Source: an uncultured Oscillospiraceae bacterium
GTDB taxonomy: Bacteria > Bacillota > Clostridia > Oscillospirales > Oscillospiraceae
Assembly: GCA_944385035.1 (NCBI GenBank)
Contig: CALWVV010000006.1
Span: 94,589-158,588, forward strand
DNA length: 64,000 nucleotides
Direction: 5' to 3'
Under the pieces are notes generated by a model. The model saw only the letters and a list, made by a program, of their open reading frames with translations, was not told the origin of the DNA and searched no databases. Position numbers and translations under genes: made by a program. Shown here one piece after another: positions 1-8,646 of this stretch. Within the stretch, counting starts at the first letter, position 1. The number at the start of each line of letters is the position of its first letter.

Positions 1-128
1 AGGGCCGGTTCCATAACCCGGCACACGGCCAGCTCCACTCCGGCCACACACACCAGGGCCAGCAGGAACACCCCCAGCACATACCTGTATTTCTTTTTTG
101 GCCTTTTTCCCCCACTCAACCTTCTCAT
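1..128 (-). CDS. Membrane protein N-terminus (partial), possibly sporulation protein YunB
   Basis: Only the first 42 or so codons are inside the window; the gene continues past base 1. The ATG is at 126-128, with a close AGGTGG upstream on the minus strand. The peptide has a very basic start (MRRLSGGKRPKKKYRY) followed by one hydrophobic helix (VLGVFLLALVCVAGVELAV), so it is a type II membrane protein. Basic N-terminus, one helix and then a 'V(M)EP' segment resemble YunB, a sporulation protein of Firmicutes, but this is too short to decide. It is divergent from the ABC ATPase at 200. Confidence 0.4.
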   Translation of the reverse strand, partial: MRRLSGGKRPKKKYRYVLGVFLLALVCVAGVELAVCRVMEPA

Positions 129-199
129 GCCACCTTTTTGTGTCGTGAACGTGATTATAGCAAATTTTTTCGTGTTTGTATACAAGGAGCAATCAATCT

Positions 200-910
200 A
201 TGGCACTGATTTGTTTGGAAGGGGCCGGTAAGGACTACACCCAAACTGCCGATCAGCGGGTAGTACACGCTATCCGCTCGGTGGACCTCACCATTGAGCA
301 GGGGGAGTTCGTTTTTATTACCGGCAGCAGCGGCGCGGGAAAGAGCACCCTGCTGCAGCTCATCGCCTACGAGACCCAGCCCTCTCGGGGAAAGGTCTGT
401 TTGGATGGTGTCAATGTCAACCGCCTGTCCCAGCGCCAGCGCCAAAACCGGCGCCTGCGTTTTGGTTATGTCCCCCAGTTCCCTTCCCTCATCCGGAAGC
501 GGACCATTCAGGAAAACCTGTCCACTGTCGCTCTGTTGGGGCGGGACCGGATCCAGATGGCTCCCGATAAGCGGGTGCAGAAGGCACTGAACATGGTGGG
601 CATGGGCAATGCCGCCGACCGCTATCCTGTGGAGCTGTCCATGGGAGAGTGCCGCCGGGTAGAGCTGGCTCGGGCCATCATCAACAATCCGGACATTTTA
701 GTGCTGGATGAGCTCACGGCCAATCTGGATGAGGACACTGCCTGGGATATGTTCTTGTTCTTGTCAGAACTCAATCACCATGGTGTCACTGTCATCATGG
801 CGTCCCATGCGAAAAAATTTGTGAACCTTATGCGCCGCCGTGTCATTACCCTGGTGGACGGAGCCATTCTGGGTGACGTACAAAAGGGCCGCTACGGCGA
901 CGTGGTCTAA
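200..910 (+). CDS. FtsE-like ABC transporter ATP-binding protein
   Basis: ATPase subunit of 236 residues, the size of FtsE/LolD-type proteins. Walker A GSSGAGKST is at 42-50, the Q-loop Gln near 93, the signature LSMGE at 146-150, Walker B ILVLDE at 166-171 and the switch His near 203. Two motif positions are atypical: the signature is LSMGECRRVE where FtsE normally has LSGGEQQRV, and the Pro after the Walker B Glu is Leu (LDELTANLD). The start at 200 is chosen because AAGGAG lies 10 bases upstream; an in-frame ATG at 176 has no such site. No permease (FtsX-like) gene is adjacent, so the partner is unknown. It may couple to a permease elsewhere or act with the neighbouring membrane protein. 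Confidence 0.85.
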   Translation: MALICLEGAGKDYTQTADQRVVHAIRSVDLTIEQGEFVFITGSSGAGKSTLLQLIAYETQPSRGKVCLDGVNVNRLSQRQRQNRRLRFGYVPQFPSLIRKRTIQENLSTVALLGRDRIQMAPDKRVQKALNMVGMGNAADRYPVELSMGECRRVELARAIINNPDILVLDELTANLDEDTAWDMFLFLSELNHHGVTVIMASHAKKFVNLMRRRVITLVDGAILGDVQKGRYGDVV

Positions 911-998
911 GTCTTTGTTCCACAGCATCCCGTCTGAATCTTCAGTCAGGATTTTATTATAGCAACAAAAAATGATAGCAATCGGGAGGAACCACACA

Positions 999-2762
999 AT
1001 GAGAAACAAACGAGTCGGAACCAAAATGTTGATTTCCGTGGGCATCACGCTGCTGCTGTCCCTGTTGTTGATCGTCCTTTCTATTCGGACGATCAGCAGC
1101 ACCCGCAACAGCTACGATGATATCCTGGACAGTCAGGTGGATGTGACCAGCTCCGTGCAGGAGAGTGAAATCCTGGTCAACTCCATTGCCCGCCAGCTGC
1201 GTGACATGGCCCTGTTCGGTTACAGCGCTTCCACCATGGACCAGATCGAGTCTTCCGTCACAGCGCTGGATAACACCATGAAGGATATCCAGTCGCACGA
1301 TCTGGGCACTAACCTCAACAGCCTGTCCAACCAGTATATCCAGGAGATCCAGGATTGGGAGTCTGTTTTTGCAGACATCTCCCAGGCCCTTCAGAGCGGC
1401 AACTCCGCCCAGGCCAATCAGCTGATTCAGAACCAGTGTTCCCCCAAGCTCAACCAGGCGGTTGCCACCGGTGAATCCCTGATTGCCCAACTGAACGATT
1501 TGAGCCTCCAGCAGATCGGTGCGCTGCAAAGCCGGACCACCCGTGACATCGTGATTCTGATCGTCATCGTGGTAATCAGCTTTGTTGTGGGCCTGTCCCT
1601 GAACATGTATGTGGTACGTTCCATCGTGGCTCCCCTGCGCAAGACCCAGGAGGCCGTGGTGGCTTTCAGCCAGGGTGATCTGTCCTATGCCCTGGACTAT
1701 GAATCCAAGGATGAGATCGGCGGCATCTGCAACGCCGTGCGTACCTCCCAGCAGGTGCTGCACAATGCCATCGAGGACATTGTTTCTGTGACCAAGAATC
1801 TGGCCGACGGCGATCTGTCCTGCTCTGTCAGCCAGGACTACCCCGGTGAGCTCTCCCCCATCAAGGAGAACATTGAGTATCTGCTGGAGCAGCTGAATGA
1901 CACCATGGGCAGCATCCTGCAGGCCGCCGATCAGGTGGCTGCCGGCGCCGACCAGGTGTCTACCGGTTCCCAGGCCCTGGCCCAGGGCTCTACCGAGCAG
2001 GCCAGCGCCGTGGAGGAGCTGTCCGCCACCATTAACGACCTGGACAACTCTGCCCAGGAAAACCGCAAGACTGCTCAGACCGCTAAGGAGCGGGCCGACC
2101 AGGCCGCGGAGCAGGTGCGCATCAGCAACGACCGCATGCAGGAGATGCGCAAGGCCATGGGCGAGATCCTGTCCGGGCAGAAGGACATCGGCAAGATCAT
2201 CGAGACCATCGAGAATATCGCCTTCCAGACCAACATCCTGGCCCTCAACGCCGCCGTAGAGGCTGCCCGTGCGGGCAGCGCCGGCAAGGGCTTTGCTGTT
2301 GTGGCCGATGAGGTGCGCAACCTGGCCTCCAAGTCTGACCACGCGGCCAAGCAGACCAAAAAGCTCATCGAGTCCTCCCTGGCCGCGGTGGAGCACGGCG
2401 GCGAGCTGGCCGAAGATGTGGATGCCAACATGAAGAAGACGGTGGAGTATGCCGGCGTGGCCATCGAGTACATGGATAAGCTGGCCGAGAACACCATCTC
2501 CGAGGCCGAAGCCATTGAGCAGCTGACGGTTGGAGTGGACCAGATCTCCAGCGTGGTGCAGACCAACTCCGCCACCAGCGAGGAGTCCGCTGCCGCCAGT
2601 GAGGAGCTGTCCTCTCAGGCTGTCATGATGAAGCAGATGGTCCAGCGGTTCCGTCTGAAGGGAGCCTCTAACTTCTCCTACGAGCCCGACCACGCCGACT
2701 CTGCCGCTTCTATCCCCGCAATGAGCACCTCGGCAGATGAAAATCGTTTCAGCAAGTATTAA
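999..2762 (+). CDS. Methyl-accepting chemotaxis protein (short periplasmic sensor)
   Basis: Transmembrane chemoreceptor of 587 residues. A first membrane helix (about 11-30) precedes an external domain of about 150 residues whose size and helical character fit a four-helix-bundle sensor. A second helix near 180-205 is followed by a HAMP domain and a further HAMP-like stretch, then a long coiled-coil signalling domain. The hairpin tip that contacts CheA/CheW is clear: [20 protein letters not shown], then the conserved [16 protein letters not shown]. The start at 999 has GGGAGGA 8 bases upstream; an earlier in-frame ATG at 972 has no ribosome site. No cheA, cheW or cheY gene is in the window. 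The ligand cannot be told from sequence. Confidence 0.93.
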   Translation: MRNKRVGTKMLISVGITLLLSLLLIVLSIRTISSTRNSYDDILDSQVDVTSSVQESEILVNSIARQLRDMALFGYSASTMDQIESSVTALDNTMKDIQSHDLGTNLNSLSNQYIQEIQDWESVFADISQALQSGNSAQANQLIQNQCSPKLNQAVATGESLIAQLNDLSLQQIGALQSRTTRDIVILIVIVVISFVVGLSLNMYVVRSIVAPLRKTQEAVVAFSQGDLSYALDYESKDEIGGICNAVRTSQQVLHNAIEDIVSVTKNLADGDLSCSVSQDYPGELSPIKENIEYLLEQLNDTMGSILQAADQVAAGADQVSTGSQALAQGSTEQASAVEELSATINDLDNSAQENRKTAQTAKERADQAAEQVRISNDRMQEMRKAMGEILSGQKDIGKIIETIENIAFQTNILALNAAVEAARAGSAGKGFAVVADEVRNLASKSDHAAKQTKKLIESSLAAVEHGGELAEDVDANMKKTVEYAGVAIEYMDKLAENTISEAEAIEQLTVGVDQISSVVQTNSATSEESAAASEELSSQAVMMKQMVQRFRLKGASNFSYEPDHADSAASIPAMSTSADENRFSKY

Positions 2763-2807
2763 GTTCGGGCAGAGCGCCCGTCGTTCAGGAAAGGAGTTGG
2801 CGATCTG

Positions 2808-4700
2808 ATGTCAGATACCACACGGCCCCCAACCGTACAAAGCCAGGACCTGATCTACGCACTGGACATTGGAACCCGGAGCGTTATCGGGCTGCTGGCC
2901 AAAACAGTGGAGGACAAGGTTCAGGTTCTGGCGATGGAAAAGCTTCTCCATACCCACCGTGCCATGATGGACGGTCAGATTGAAGACATCGCCCAGGTGG
3001 CCGCCGCAGTACACACGGTTACCGCCCGTCTGGAACAGCAGGCCGGCTGTAAACTGGAACGGGCCTATGTTGCCGCCGCCGGGCGGGCTCTGCGCACGGA
3101 GCAGGGTCACGCCCTGCGGGAGCTGTCTGCCCCCGAGCCCATTACCGAGGCCCTGATTGCCCAGCTGGAGGCTGCCGCAGTGGCTGAGGCTGAGCAGGCC
3201 ATCCGGGAGGAGGGCGACTCCGGCCAGCAGCTTCTGCTGGTGGGCTACACTGCCACCCAGTACACGCTGGATGGCTACCCCCTGGCCACCCTTCTGGGCC
3301 ACACCGGCCGCCGGCTGGAGGCCCAGTTGGTGGCTACCTTCCTGCCCAGCGGCGTGGTAGACAGCCTGTACGCCGTGATGCGTCAGGCAGGGCTGGAGGT
3401 AGCCAGTCTCACTTTGGAGCCCATTGCCGCTCTGAACGCCGCCATTCCCGCCGATCTGCGCCTTTTAAACCTGTGTCTGGTGGACATTGGGGCTGGCACT
3501 TCGGATATTGCCGTGTGCCGGGAGGGCAGCGTGGTGGGTTACACCATGGCCACGGTGGCCGGAGACGAGATCACTGAGGCCCTTATGAAGGAATACCTGG
3601 TGGACTACGCCACCGCTGAGCGGATGAAATCCCAGCTGGGTGAAACGGATACCCTGGCCTTTACCGACATTTTAGGACAGGAGCAGACCTGTACCTGTCA
3701 GCAAGCCCAGTCTGCTCTGGAACCTGCCGCCCAGCTGCTGGCCAAGGAGATCGCCCATCAGGTGGTCAACCTGAACGGTGCCGCCCCCTCCGCCCTGTTT
3801 CTGGCTGGCGGCGGCAGCAAGCTGGCCGGCCTGCGGGAAAAGGTAGCCGACGCCCTGGGCATGGACCCCAGACGGGTGTCGGTAGCAGGCGGCCACTTTA
3901 AAACTTCCGCTTTCTCTGATGTCCTCTCCCTGGAGGACCCAGAGCTCACCACCCCCCTGGGCATTGCCGTGTCGTCTGGCCTGGGGCTCATCAACGACAG
4001 CTGCCAGGTCACTCTTAACGGCACTCGGGCCAAGCTCTTCCGCAGCGGCGATTTGTCCGCCATGGATCTGCTGATGATGAACGGGTATTCCTACTTTGAC
4101 CTGCTGGGCAAAACGGGAAAGCCCCTGGTTCTTCAGGTGGACGGCCGCCGGACCATTTACCACGGTCAGCCTGCCAAACCAGCCCAGCTGCATATCAACG
4201 GCCAGGAGGCCCAGCCCTCTGCTCTGGTCCATGCCGGCGACGTGGTAGATTTTGTCCCCGCTCAGGCTGGGGCGGACTGCCGTCTCACCGCCGCCCAGTT
4301 GGCCAAGCGCCTGGACGCTGCAGCCATTTTAGTCAACGGCGTTCGTCCCGACCCAGACCAGGAGGTGCCCTCCGGGGCCTTTGTGGTGGTGGTCCAGGGC
4401 GACGAGCCCCCTGCTCCCCCGGTCCCTGCCCCGGCTGCTCCGGCGGTGCCAGCCCCTCCGCCCCAGCGGGCAGCCGCCATGCCGGTCTTTCTCAACGGAA
4501 AGCCCATCATCCTGCCCGCCAAGCCGGACGGCGCTCCCTATTATGTGATGGATCTTCTGGAACGCACCGATATTGATTTTCAGCATCTCCAACGGCCGGT
4601 GACCCTGCGGCTCAACGGTGGGGAATGCCTGTTCCAGCAGGTGCTTCAGGCCGGGGATCAGGTCAGCATTGGCTATGAGGACGAGGTGAACAATCCGTGA
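2808..4700 (+). CDS. FtsA-fold (actin-like ATPase) protein with extra C-terminal domains
   Basis: The first 390 or so residues carry the actin/Hsp70 ATPase signatures: phosphate-1 loop DIGTRSVIGLLA near 20, phosphate-2 LVDIGAGTSDIAV near 224 and adenosine loop LFLAGGGSKLAGL near 331. This is the FtsA/PilM family. The last 240 residues are unlike FtsA: short beta-rich segments of the type 'VNG...L..GD.V', separated by a Pro/Ala linker (about 525-560), and no C-terminal amphipathic membrane helix. At 630 residues it is far longer than FtsA (about 420). It sits between two chemoreceptors and is translationally coupled to the lipoprotein gene after it (GTGA overlap at 4697-4700). A role in division, polar organisation or a pilus-like machine is possible; none is shown. 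Confidence 0.75.
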   Translation: MSDTTRPPTVQSQDLIYALDIGTRSVIGLLAKTVEDKVQVLAMEKLLHTHRAMMDGQIEDIAQVAAAVHTVTARLEQQAGCKLERAYVAAAGRALRTEQGHALRELSAPEPITEALIAQLEAAAVAEAEQAIREEGDSGQQLLLVGYTATQYTLDGYPLATLLGHTGRRLEAQLVATFLPSGVVDSLYAVMRQAGLEVASLTLEPIAALNAAIPADLRLLNLCLVDIGAGTSDIAVCREGSVVGYTMATVAGDEITEALMKEYLVDYATAERMKSQLGETDTLAFTDILGQEQTCTCQQAQSALEPAAQLLAKEIAHQVVNLNGAAPSALFLAGGGSKLAGLREKVADALGMDPRRVSVAGGHFKTSAFSDVLSLEDPELTTPLGIAVSSGLGLINDSCQVTLNGTRAKLFRSGDLSAMDLLMMNGYSYFDLLGKTGKPLVLQVDGRRTIYHGQPAKPAQLHINGQEAQPSALVHAGDVVDFVPAQAGADCRLTAAQLAKRLDAAAILVNGVRPDPDQEVPSGAFVVVVQGDEPPAPPVPAPAAPAVPAPPPQRAAAMPVFLNGKPIILPAKPDGAPYYVMDLLERTDIDFQHLQRPVTLRLNGGECLFQQVLQAGDQVSIGYEDEVNNP

Positions 4701-5410
4701 AGCAACTGATCAAGGCGGCAGCACCCCTTCTGGCTGTGCTGCTGCTCTCCTCTTGCGGCGGCTCCAAAGAACCGCCGCAGGAGTATACTTTAGAGGAGGA
4801 GACCATTCCCTCCCTTACCGCGCTGGTTTCCCTGGAAAATGTGCAGTTTGAGGAGAAGACTGGTGAAGGCGACACGCTCACCTACGTTTATTCCGGCCTC
4901 TCGAACGGCGGTGAGATCGCCAAAGAGTACACCCAGGCCCTGAAATCGGATCAGAAGTGCACCATTGCTTCCGACTCAGAAACCAGCGCCGCCCCAGACT
5001 TTACCGCCTCCTCCGGCCAGGCTTTGGCCGCCAGGGAACTTGAGGACAGCGAACAGTTGTTTTTACTGACCATCCAGTGGGAGGAGACCTCCTGTTCCGT
5101 CACCCCCTCCCTGGCCGACGCGGACGCTATGCCCCCGTCCATGGAAGATCAATCCATCACACTGGATGATGCCGCAGCCCTCCTGGAGGCCATGTCCCCC
5201 TCCCAGCTGGGATTGGCCGGCAGTTCTATGTCCGAGTACTTGGTCTACCCTCAGGAAGGTACCGTCTTTTTGGATGACCAGCCCTGCCTGCTGCTGAACG
5301 TCTATGCAGCCGCCGACCACCAGTACCAGGGCAGCTATCTGCTTACAGTCCCTGCTCTGCAGGTGTACACGCTGGACCGGGCCACCGGAGAAGCCTCCCC
5401 TATATCATAA
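4697..5410 (+). CDS. Putative lipoprotein, unknown function
   Basis: Starts with GTG overlapping the stop of the FtsA-fold gene. The N-terminus is a lipoprotein signal (KQLIKAAAPLLAVLLLSSC), with the lipobox Cys near residue 20 followed by GGS. The mature part of about 215 residues is acidic and rich in Ser, Thr and Glu, with no catalytic motif that I recognise. The tight coupling to the upstream gene suggests the two products act together at the membrane. A strong terminator follows immediately at 5414, so this ends the transcript. Confidence 0.7.
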   Translation: MKQLIKAAAPLLAVLLLSSCGGSKEPPQEYTLEEETIPSLTALVSLENVQFEEKTGEGDTLTYVYSGLSNGGEIAKEYTQALKSDQKCTIASDSETSAAPDFTASSGQALAARELEDSEQLFLLTIQWEETSCSVTPSLADADAMPPSMEDQSITLDDAAALLEAMSPSQLGLAGSSMSEYLVYPQEGTVFLDDQPCLLLNVYAAADHQYQGSYLLTVPALQVYTLDRATGEASPIS

Positions 5411-5413
5411 AAT

Positions 5414-5450
5414 GAAACGGCCGGTCTTCCGGCCGTTTCCCACCTTTTTC
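5414..5450 (+). terminator. Rho-independent terminator
   Basis: Perfect 11-bp stem GAAACGGCCGG / CCGGCCGTTTC with a TCTT loop, followed after four bases by a T tract. It closes the FtsA-fold/lipoprotein transcript. Confidence 0.85.
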
Positions 5451-5527
5451 CATTCTGTACGCTCTCCGGAGCAAGCGGGAGGGGCCAGCCCCTTCCGCTT
5501 TTTTTATACATTTTGCATTTTTCCCTT

Positions 5528-5554
5528 TAACTTTTTGTCTGATCTTGTCGATAT
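5528..5554 (+). promoter_or_regulatory. Candidate sigma-D (FliA-type) promoter before second chemoreceptor
   Basis: TAAC (5528-5531), 15 bases, then GTCGATAT (5547-5554). The motility sigma consensus in Bacillus is TAAA, about 15 bases, GCCGATAT. The match is 3 of 4 and 7 of 8, and it sits 65 bases before the chemoreceptor start. A palindrome at 5551-5567 overlaps its downstream end. Confidence 0.6.
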
Positions 5555-5619
5555 CCATTATGGATATTACTATACTCGCCGTAAGCAATGGGGAGCAATA
5601 GGGGAGGAGAAGTATCATT

Positions 5620-7611
5620 ATGAAAAGCATTCGTCAAAAACTCCTGATCTGCTTTTTGGCTCTATCTGGCATTGCCGCACTGGTCTGCGGCGGCGTGGGA
5701 ATCTTCGCCAGTTATTCCAGCAGTCAAAGCATTTTGGAGGAAACCATGGCCGCCACCGCCTCTGAGACGGCCCAGCGTGTCACCTACCAGCTGCGTTCTT
5801 ACGAAAACGCGGTGGAGGCTCTCGGCATGGTCCCTAAGCTCAGCGATGCCACGGTCTCTGTGGAAGAGAAGCAGGCTTTGCTGGATTCCTGGGTATCTTT
5901 CTATGGCATGGTACGGGGCAATGTACTGTCCACTAATGGTGTAAGCCTGTTTGACGGCAACAACTACTCTGACCGGGAGTACTTTCAGCATGCTATCCAG
6001 GGCGAAACCTGGATCTCGACACCTACCATCAGCAAGATCACCGGAGAACTGTCTATCATGGTAGCCGCTCCGCTGTGGCAGAACGGAATTCAGGGTGGTC
6101 AGATCGCAGGCGTGGTCTACTTTGTCCCGGACGAGGAATTCCTGAATGACATTATGTCCGCCATCAAGATCAGCGACAATGGCGGTGCCTACATGCTGGA
6201 TAAGGATGGAAACACCATCGCCGACACCACTATGGAAACCATCTGCAACCAGAATATTGAGCAGGAGTCCCAAAGCGATTCCAGCCTGAAGGACCTGGCC
6301 GCCATGCACACTAAGATGCGTGCGGGCGAGAGCGGCTTTGGCTCCTACCAAATCGATGGTACGTCCAAGTACCTGGCCTTCGCCCCTGTCTCCGGCACCG
6401 ACGGCTGGAGCCTGGGCGTCACAGCTCCTGTCTCTGACTTTATGGGCAGCACCTACCGCAACATCGTGATCATCGCGGTGCTGGTGGCTGCAGTGGTGAT
6501 TCTGGCTGTGTTGATCTCCATTCGGATCGCCAACGGCTTGGGCAAGCCCATCCGGGAGTGCGCCCACCGCCTGCAGCTGCTGCAGGAGGGCGACCTCACC
6601 TCTCCTGTGCCGGAGTTCAACCGCAAGGATGAGATTGGCCTGCTCACGGATGCCACCAGCCAAATCGTCCAAGTCCTTCAGGGTATCATTGAAGACATGG
6701 GCTACCAGCTGGGGGAGATCTCCCAGGGCAATCTGAACGTCCGCTCCAAAAATCAAGCGCTCTATGTGGGTGACATGAGTGCAGTATTGTCTACCCTTCA
6801 GGATCTGGAGCGCGGTCTGAGCGACACCATGTCTCAGATCAACACCGCCGCCGAGCAGGTCTCCTCCGGCGCTGAACAGGTCTCCTCCGGCGCCCAGGCA
6901 CTGGCACAGGGCGCCACTGAGCAGGCCAGTTCTGTCCAGGAGCTGGCGGCCACCATTAACGAGATCAACACAATGGCCGCCGAAAACACAAAGGCAGCCC
7001 AGCAGTCCCAGGATAAGGCCAATCAGGCGGGAGCCCAGGTGGCAGCCTGCAACGACAAGATGGGCGAGCTGAAGCAGGCCATGTCCGACATCTTCCAAGG
7101 CCATCAGGAGATCAGCCAGATCATCGCGGCCATTGAAAACATTGCCTTCCAGACCAATATCCTGGCTCTGAACGCTGCCGTGGAGGCGGCCCGTGCCGGC
7201 AGCGCCGGCAAGGGCTTTGCCGTGGTGGCTGATGAGGTACGCAGCCTGGCCTCCAAGTCCGACCAGGCGGCTAAGCAAACCAAGGAAATGATTGAACACT
7301 CCATGAACAATGTGGAGCGGGGCAATGTCCTTACCGACGAAGTGAGCCAGGCTCTGGACGAGACCGTCCTCTTTGCCAAGGAGGCCGTCGGCCTTATGAA
7401 CCAGGTGGCCGAAAATATCGTCTCCGAGACCGACTCTATCCGTCAGGTCTCCGAGGGTACCGACCAGATTTCCAGCGTGGTGCAGACCAACTCTGCCACC
7501 GCGGAGGAGTCCGCAGCCGCCAGCGAAGAGCTGTCCGGCCAGTCCCAGCTTTTGAAAGAGCTGGTGGCCCGCTTCACACTGCGCGACGACTTCACTTCCT
7601 TCCGGGATTAA
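5620..7611 (+). CDS. Methyl-accepting chemotaxis protein with dCache-type sensor
   Basis: Chemoreceptor of 663 residues. Membrane helix 1 (about 8-30) is followed by about 240 external residues with features of a double Cache domain: the segment [20 protein letters not shown] and later a 'DGWSLGV' strand, common in amino-acid-sensing receptors. Helix 2 ([20 protein letters not shown]) near residue 285 leads to HAMP and the signalling coiled coil, whose hairpin tip is nearly identical to that of the receptor at 999. GGGAGGAG lies 12 bases before the ATG. It has its own sigma-D-like promoter and terminator, so it is probably a single-gene motility unit. Confidence 0.93.
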   Translation: MKSIRQKLLICFLALSGIAALVCGGVGIFASYSSSQSILEETMAATASETAQRVTYQLRSYENAVEALGMVPKLSDATVSVEEKQALLDSWVSFYGMVRGNVLSTNGVSLFDGNNYSDREYFQHAIQGETWISTPTISKITGELSIMVAAPLWQNGIQGGQIAGVVYFVPDEEFLNDIMSAIKISDNGGAYMLDKDGNTIADTTMETICNQNIEQESQSDSSLKDLAAMHTKMRAGESGFGSYQIDGTSKYLAFAPVSGTDGWSLGVTAPVSDFMGSTYRNIVIIAVLVAAVVILAVLISIRIANGLGKPIRECAHRLQLLQEGDLTSPVPEFNRKDEIGLLTDATSQIVQVLQGIIEDMGYQLGEISQGNLNVRSKNQALYVGDMSAVLSTLQDLERGLSDTMSQINTAAEQVSSGAEQVSSGAQALAQGATEQASSVQELAATINEINTMAAENTKAAQQSQDKANQAGAQVAACNDKMGELKQAMSDIFQGHQEISQIIAAIENIAFQTNILALNAAVEAARAGSAGKGFAVVADEVRSLASKSDQAAKQTKEMIEHSMNNVERGNVLTDEVSQALDETVLFAKEAVGLMNQVAENIVSETDSIRQVSEGTDQISSVVQTNSATAEESAAASEELSGQSQLLKELVARFTLRDDFTSFRD

Positions 7612-7613
7612 AC

Positions 7614-7660
7614 AAAACAGCGGCAGAAACCACTATCCCGTGGCTTCTGCCGCTGTTTTT
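7614..7660. terminator. Bidirectional terminator
   Basis: A 15-bp stem, AAAACAGCGGCAGAA (7614-7628) pairing with TTCTGCCGCTGTTTT (7645-7659), with A and T tracts on opposite sides. It lies between the convergent chemoreceptor and hemerythrin genes and can serve both. Confidence 0.85.
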
Positions 7661-7667
7661 ATCGTTC

Positions 7668-8075
7668 TTATGTTCCGCTCTGCTCTTTGATGTAGCGGGC
7701 CAGACGCTTATCTTCGGTGCGGATGTGGGAGACCAGCACCCCGATCACCTGATTGAGATCCCCCAGAGCCTTGATGCTGGGGCCATCGACCAGCAGCTGC
7801 TGGGACTTGTCTGCCAGCTGGCGGCGGTAGCCGTCATGGAATGTCTTGTGGGCCTGATAGCCGGGGTACTTGTTCTTCACCTGCAGATTCTCTTCATCGC
7901 CAAAGTGCTTGACCACATAGTCACTTAAAAACTTCACAGTCTTCTGAATCTGATCCCGCCCCTTGCCCTGAGAGCAGGCATCCATCAGATCGTTGACCGC
8001 GGCAAACAGCTGGCGGTGTTCCGAGTCGATCAAGGCATTTCCAGTGACCAGATCCTGTGTTACTTCATAGCGCAT
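7668..8075 (-). CDS. Bacteriohemerythrin (di-iron oxygen-binding protein)
   Basis: Protein of 135 residues, the normal size of a single-domain hemerythrin. All seven di-iron ligands are visible in order: His20 (SEHRQ), His57 and Glu61 (KHFGDEE), His76 and His80 (AHKTFH), His117 and Asp122 (HIRTED). Such proteins bind O2 and are common next to chemotaxis genes in anaerobes, where they act in oxygen sensing or protection. The start is the ATG at 8075, with AAAGGAG 8 bases upstream; the reading frame continues upstream but without support. It is divergent from the flagellar operon. Confidence 0.92.
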   Translation of the reverse strand: MRYEVTQDLVTGNALIDSEHRQLFAAVNDLMDACSQGKGRDQIQKTVKFLSDYVVKHFGDEENLQVKNKYPGYQAHKTFHDGYRRQLADKSQQLLVDGPSIKALGDLNQVIGVLVSHIRTEDKRLARYIKEQSGT

Positions 8076-8238
8076 AGGGATAACGCTCCTTTCTTTGCTG
8101 CGAGGGACTGATGCTCTCCGTTTTGTGTTTGATCTTGGAGGATATTTTTCTCCCTTCTTTATATCGTCCAAACCTGAGGAAAAATAAGAGAGAATAAAAT
8201 TTCTTTGGGGAATTTCCCCGTATTTTTTCATCTGGCCC

Positions 8239-8265
8239 TTATTTTTCAGCCATATGAGCCGATAT
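8239..8265 (+). promoter_or_regulatory. Candidate sigma-D promoter of the flagellar operon
   Basis: An exact GCCGATAT -10 element (8258-8265) with TTAT 15 bases upstream (8239-8242; consensus TAAA, so 2 of 4). It lies 75 bases before flgM, the usual place for a FliA/SigD promoter, and flgM encodes the inhibitor of that sigma factor. The weak -35 lowers confidence. Confidence 0.55.
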
Positions 8266-8340
8266 ATAAAGTAAAAGACGTTTTCGCGCTGGGCCCTCGC
8301 GGCTGAACTTTGCAACGGAACGCGAGAAGGAGGAATTGAT

Positions 8341-8643
8341 ATGTTACGGATCTATCCCGGCGGGAGCAGCCCCATCAGCAGCGCCTCCCTTTACAACCGA
8401 AAATCCGACCTCTCCACCCCTGTCTCCGTGGAGCAGCGGTACGATCAGATCCAGTTTTCTTCCCACCTGGACGAGACCGTCCGCCGTGTGAAGGAAACGG
8501 TGGGACGGCTGTCCCAGGAGATTCGCGCCCAGGTGACCACCCAGGATGTGGAGCGGCTGCGCCAGCAAGTGGCTAGCGGAGCGTACCAGCCCTCTTCTCG
8601 GGAGATCGCCGCCCGGATGCTGCTGCTGAGGGAGGAAACTTGA
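8341..8643 (+). CDS. flgM: Anti-sigma-28 factor FlgM
   Basis: Protein of 100 residues. FlgM binds and inhibits the flagellar sigma factor until the hook-basal body is complete. The C-terminal half has the family pattern: 'V.RLRQQVASGAYQPSSREIAARML', the sigma-binding helices ending close to the C-terminus. The N-terminal 30 residues are Ser-rich and probably disordered, as usual for this protein. GGAGGA lies 8 bases upstream. It is the first gene of the flgM-flgN-flgK-flgL-yviE-fliW-csrA series, in the same order as in Bacillus subtilis. Confidence 0.9.
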   Translation: MLRIYPGGSSPISSASLYNRKSDLSTPVSVEQRYDQIQFSSHLDETVRRVKETVGRLSQEIRAQVTTQDVERLRQQVASGAYQPSSREIAARMLLLREET

Positions 8644-8646
8644 TTT

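Noticed and set aside
957-2693. Long open frame of 578 codons antisense to the first chemoreceptor
   Set aside because: It is the complement of a clear chemoreceptor gene, has Gly/Leu/His-rich shadow composition and no ribosome site.
5662-7299. Long open frame antisense to the second chemoreceptor
   Set aside because: Shadow of a well-supported gene; same low-complexity Gly/Leu/His composition.
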